A stretch of DNA of 64,000 bases from assembly GCF_013346665.1 (NCBI RefSeq), contig NZ_JABVBB010000021.1, positions 558,001-622,000 of the forward strand, given 5' to 3'. Position 1 is the stretch's first letter; each line of letters starts with the position of its first letter. The position numbers and the translations under genes are program-made. Below, piece after piece: positions 63,779 through 64,000 of the stretch. The stretch comes from Sulfitobacter maritimus (GTDB lineage: Bacteria > Pseudomonadota > Alphaproteobacteria > Rhodobacterales > Rhodobacteraceae). The notes beneath the pieces are model-generated. The model made no database searches, was not told where the DNA came from, and saw only the letters and a program-made list of their open reading frames with translations.

Positions 63779-64000
63779 TCACTTGGTCATGCAAGCGCGC
63801 ATCTGCTGCGCAAGATCGGCATCAACCTCTTCAACCGCCGCCCAACCGGCATCACGTGCGGCATTGGTCCAAGTTTCGGCGTCGGCCTCACCAAAGGTGA
63901 TGGTTTCGATCCCGGCCTCCGCCTGCGCGGCATATTCTGCCTTGTTGCGCTCGGCGTTGTCGTTGTTGAGCTCTTCCATCCAAGCCGCGCCCTCTTCAAG
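63779..64000 (-). CDS. dctP: TRAP transporter substrate-binding protein (DctP), C-terminal part
   Basis: The last 73 codons of a gene that continues past the right edge. The visible end (LEEGAAWMEELNNDNAERNKAEYAAQ, then ITFGEADAETWTNAARDAGWAAV and DLAQQMRACMTK) is a DctP-type C-terminus, matching the dctQ and dctM genes downstream. The substrate cannot be read here; malonate is suggested by matB. Confidence 0.8.
   Translation of the reverse strand, partial: LEEGAAWMEELNNDNAERNKAEYAAQAEAGIETITFGEADAETWTNAARDAGWAAVEEVDADLAQQMRACMTK

Noticed and set aside
1-64000. Insertion sequences, prophage, integrons or CRISPR arrays
   Set aside because: No transposase, integrase or phage-structural reading frames, no terminal inverted repeats and no regular direct-repeat arrays were recognised in the window.

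Overview
The window looks like a chromosomal segment of a Rhodobacterales (Roseobacter-group) alphaproteobacterium. The grounds are GC-rich coding with few gaps, a sulfur-oxidation (sox) cluster, TRAP and ABC importers, an Mrp antiporter with a fused A/B subunit, a ScfR-type regulator, and an NDUFA12-like gene beside a DUF2155 gene. No insertion sequence, prophage, integrase or CRISPR array was seen. Species cannot be named from this sequence alone.

Layout. 1-7101: a partial response regulator, a ScfR-type regulator, and a divergent five-gene branched-chain-amino-acid-type ABC importer. 7117-14622: housekeeping genes (accB, accC, aat, DUF2155, NDUFA12-like, clpX, clpP) interrupted by an FkbM methyltransferase-GT61 glycosyltransferase fusion. 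14744-24546: sox cluster, with soxVW-XYZA-B-CD on the minus strand and soxS-soxR-soxT-like on the plus strand, but no soxE/soxF. 24558-27748: zinc uptake (znuA divergent from zur-znuC-znuB).

27786-41971: a 14-gene minus-strand operon. It encodes tryptophan 2,3-dioxygenase, kynureninase, a 2-aminobenzoate-CoA ligase, a 2-aminobenzoyl-CoA monooxygenase/reductase, an SDR, an acyl-CoA dehydrogenase, an enoyl-CoA hydratase, a Rid-family protein, a MarR regulator and a complete ABC importer. Together they outline tryptophan to kynurenine to anthranilate to anthraniloyl-CoA and then non-aromatic CoA thioesters. Kynurenine formamidase is not present.

42151-46151: a diverged DgoK-like protein, a MarR (HpaR-like) regulator divergent from an aromatic-L-amino-acid decarboxylase, a sulfotransferase-like hypothetical and tRNA-Thr(UGU). 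46286-49263: copper efflux (copA, cueR) with a MerR-type promoter. 49308-52169: choline importer choXWV. 52300-54012: secreted caspase-like protein with Sel1-like repeats and a repetitive acidic tail. 54177-60100: Mrp/Pha Na+/H+ antiporter operon. 60290-64000: malonyl-CoA synthetase with a TRAP transporter, cut by the window end.

The strongest leads for follow-up are the tryptophan/anthraniloyl-CoA operon with its embedded importer and a Rid protein lacking the canonical arginine, and a shared ATTCA-N6-TGAAT operator at soxX and, unexpectedly, between soxB and soxC.
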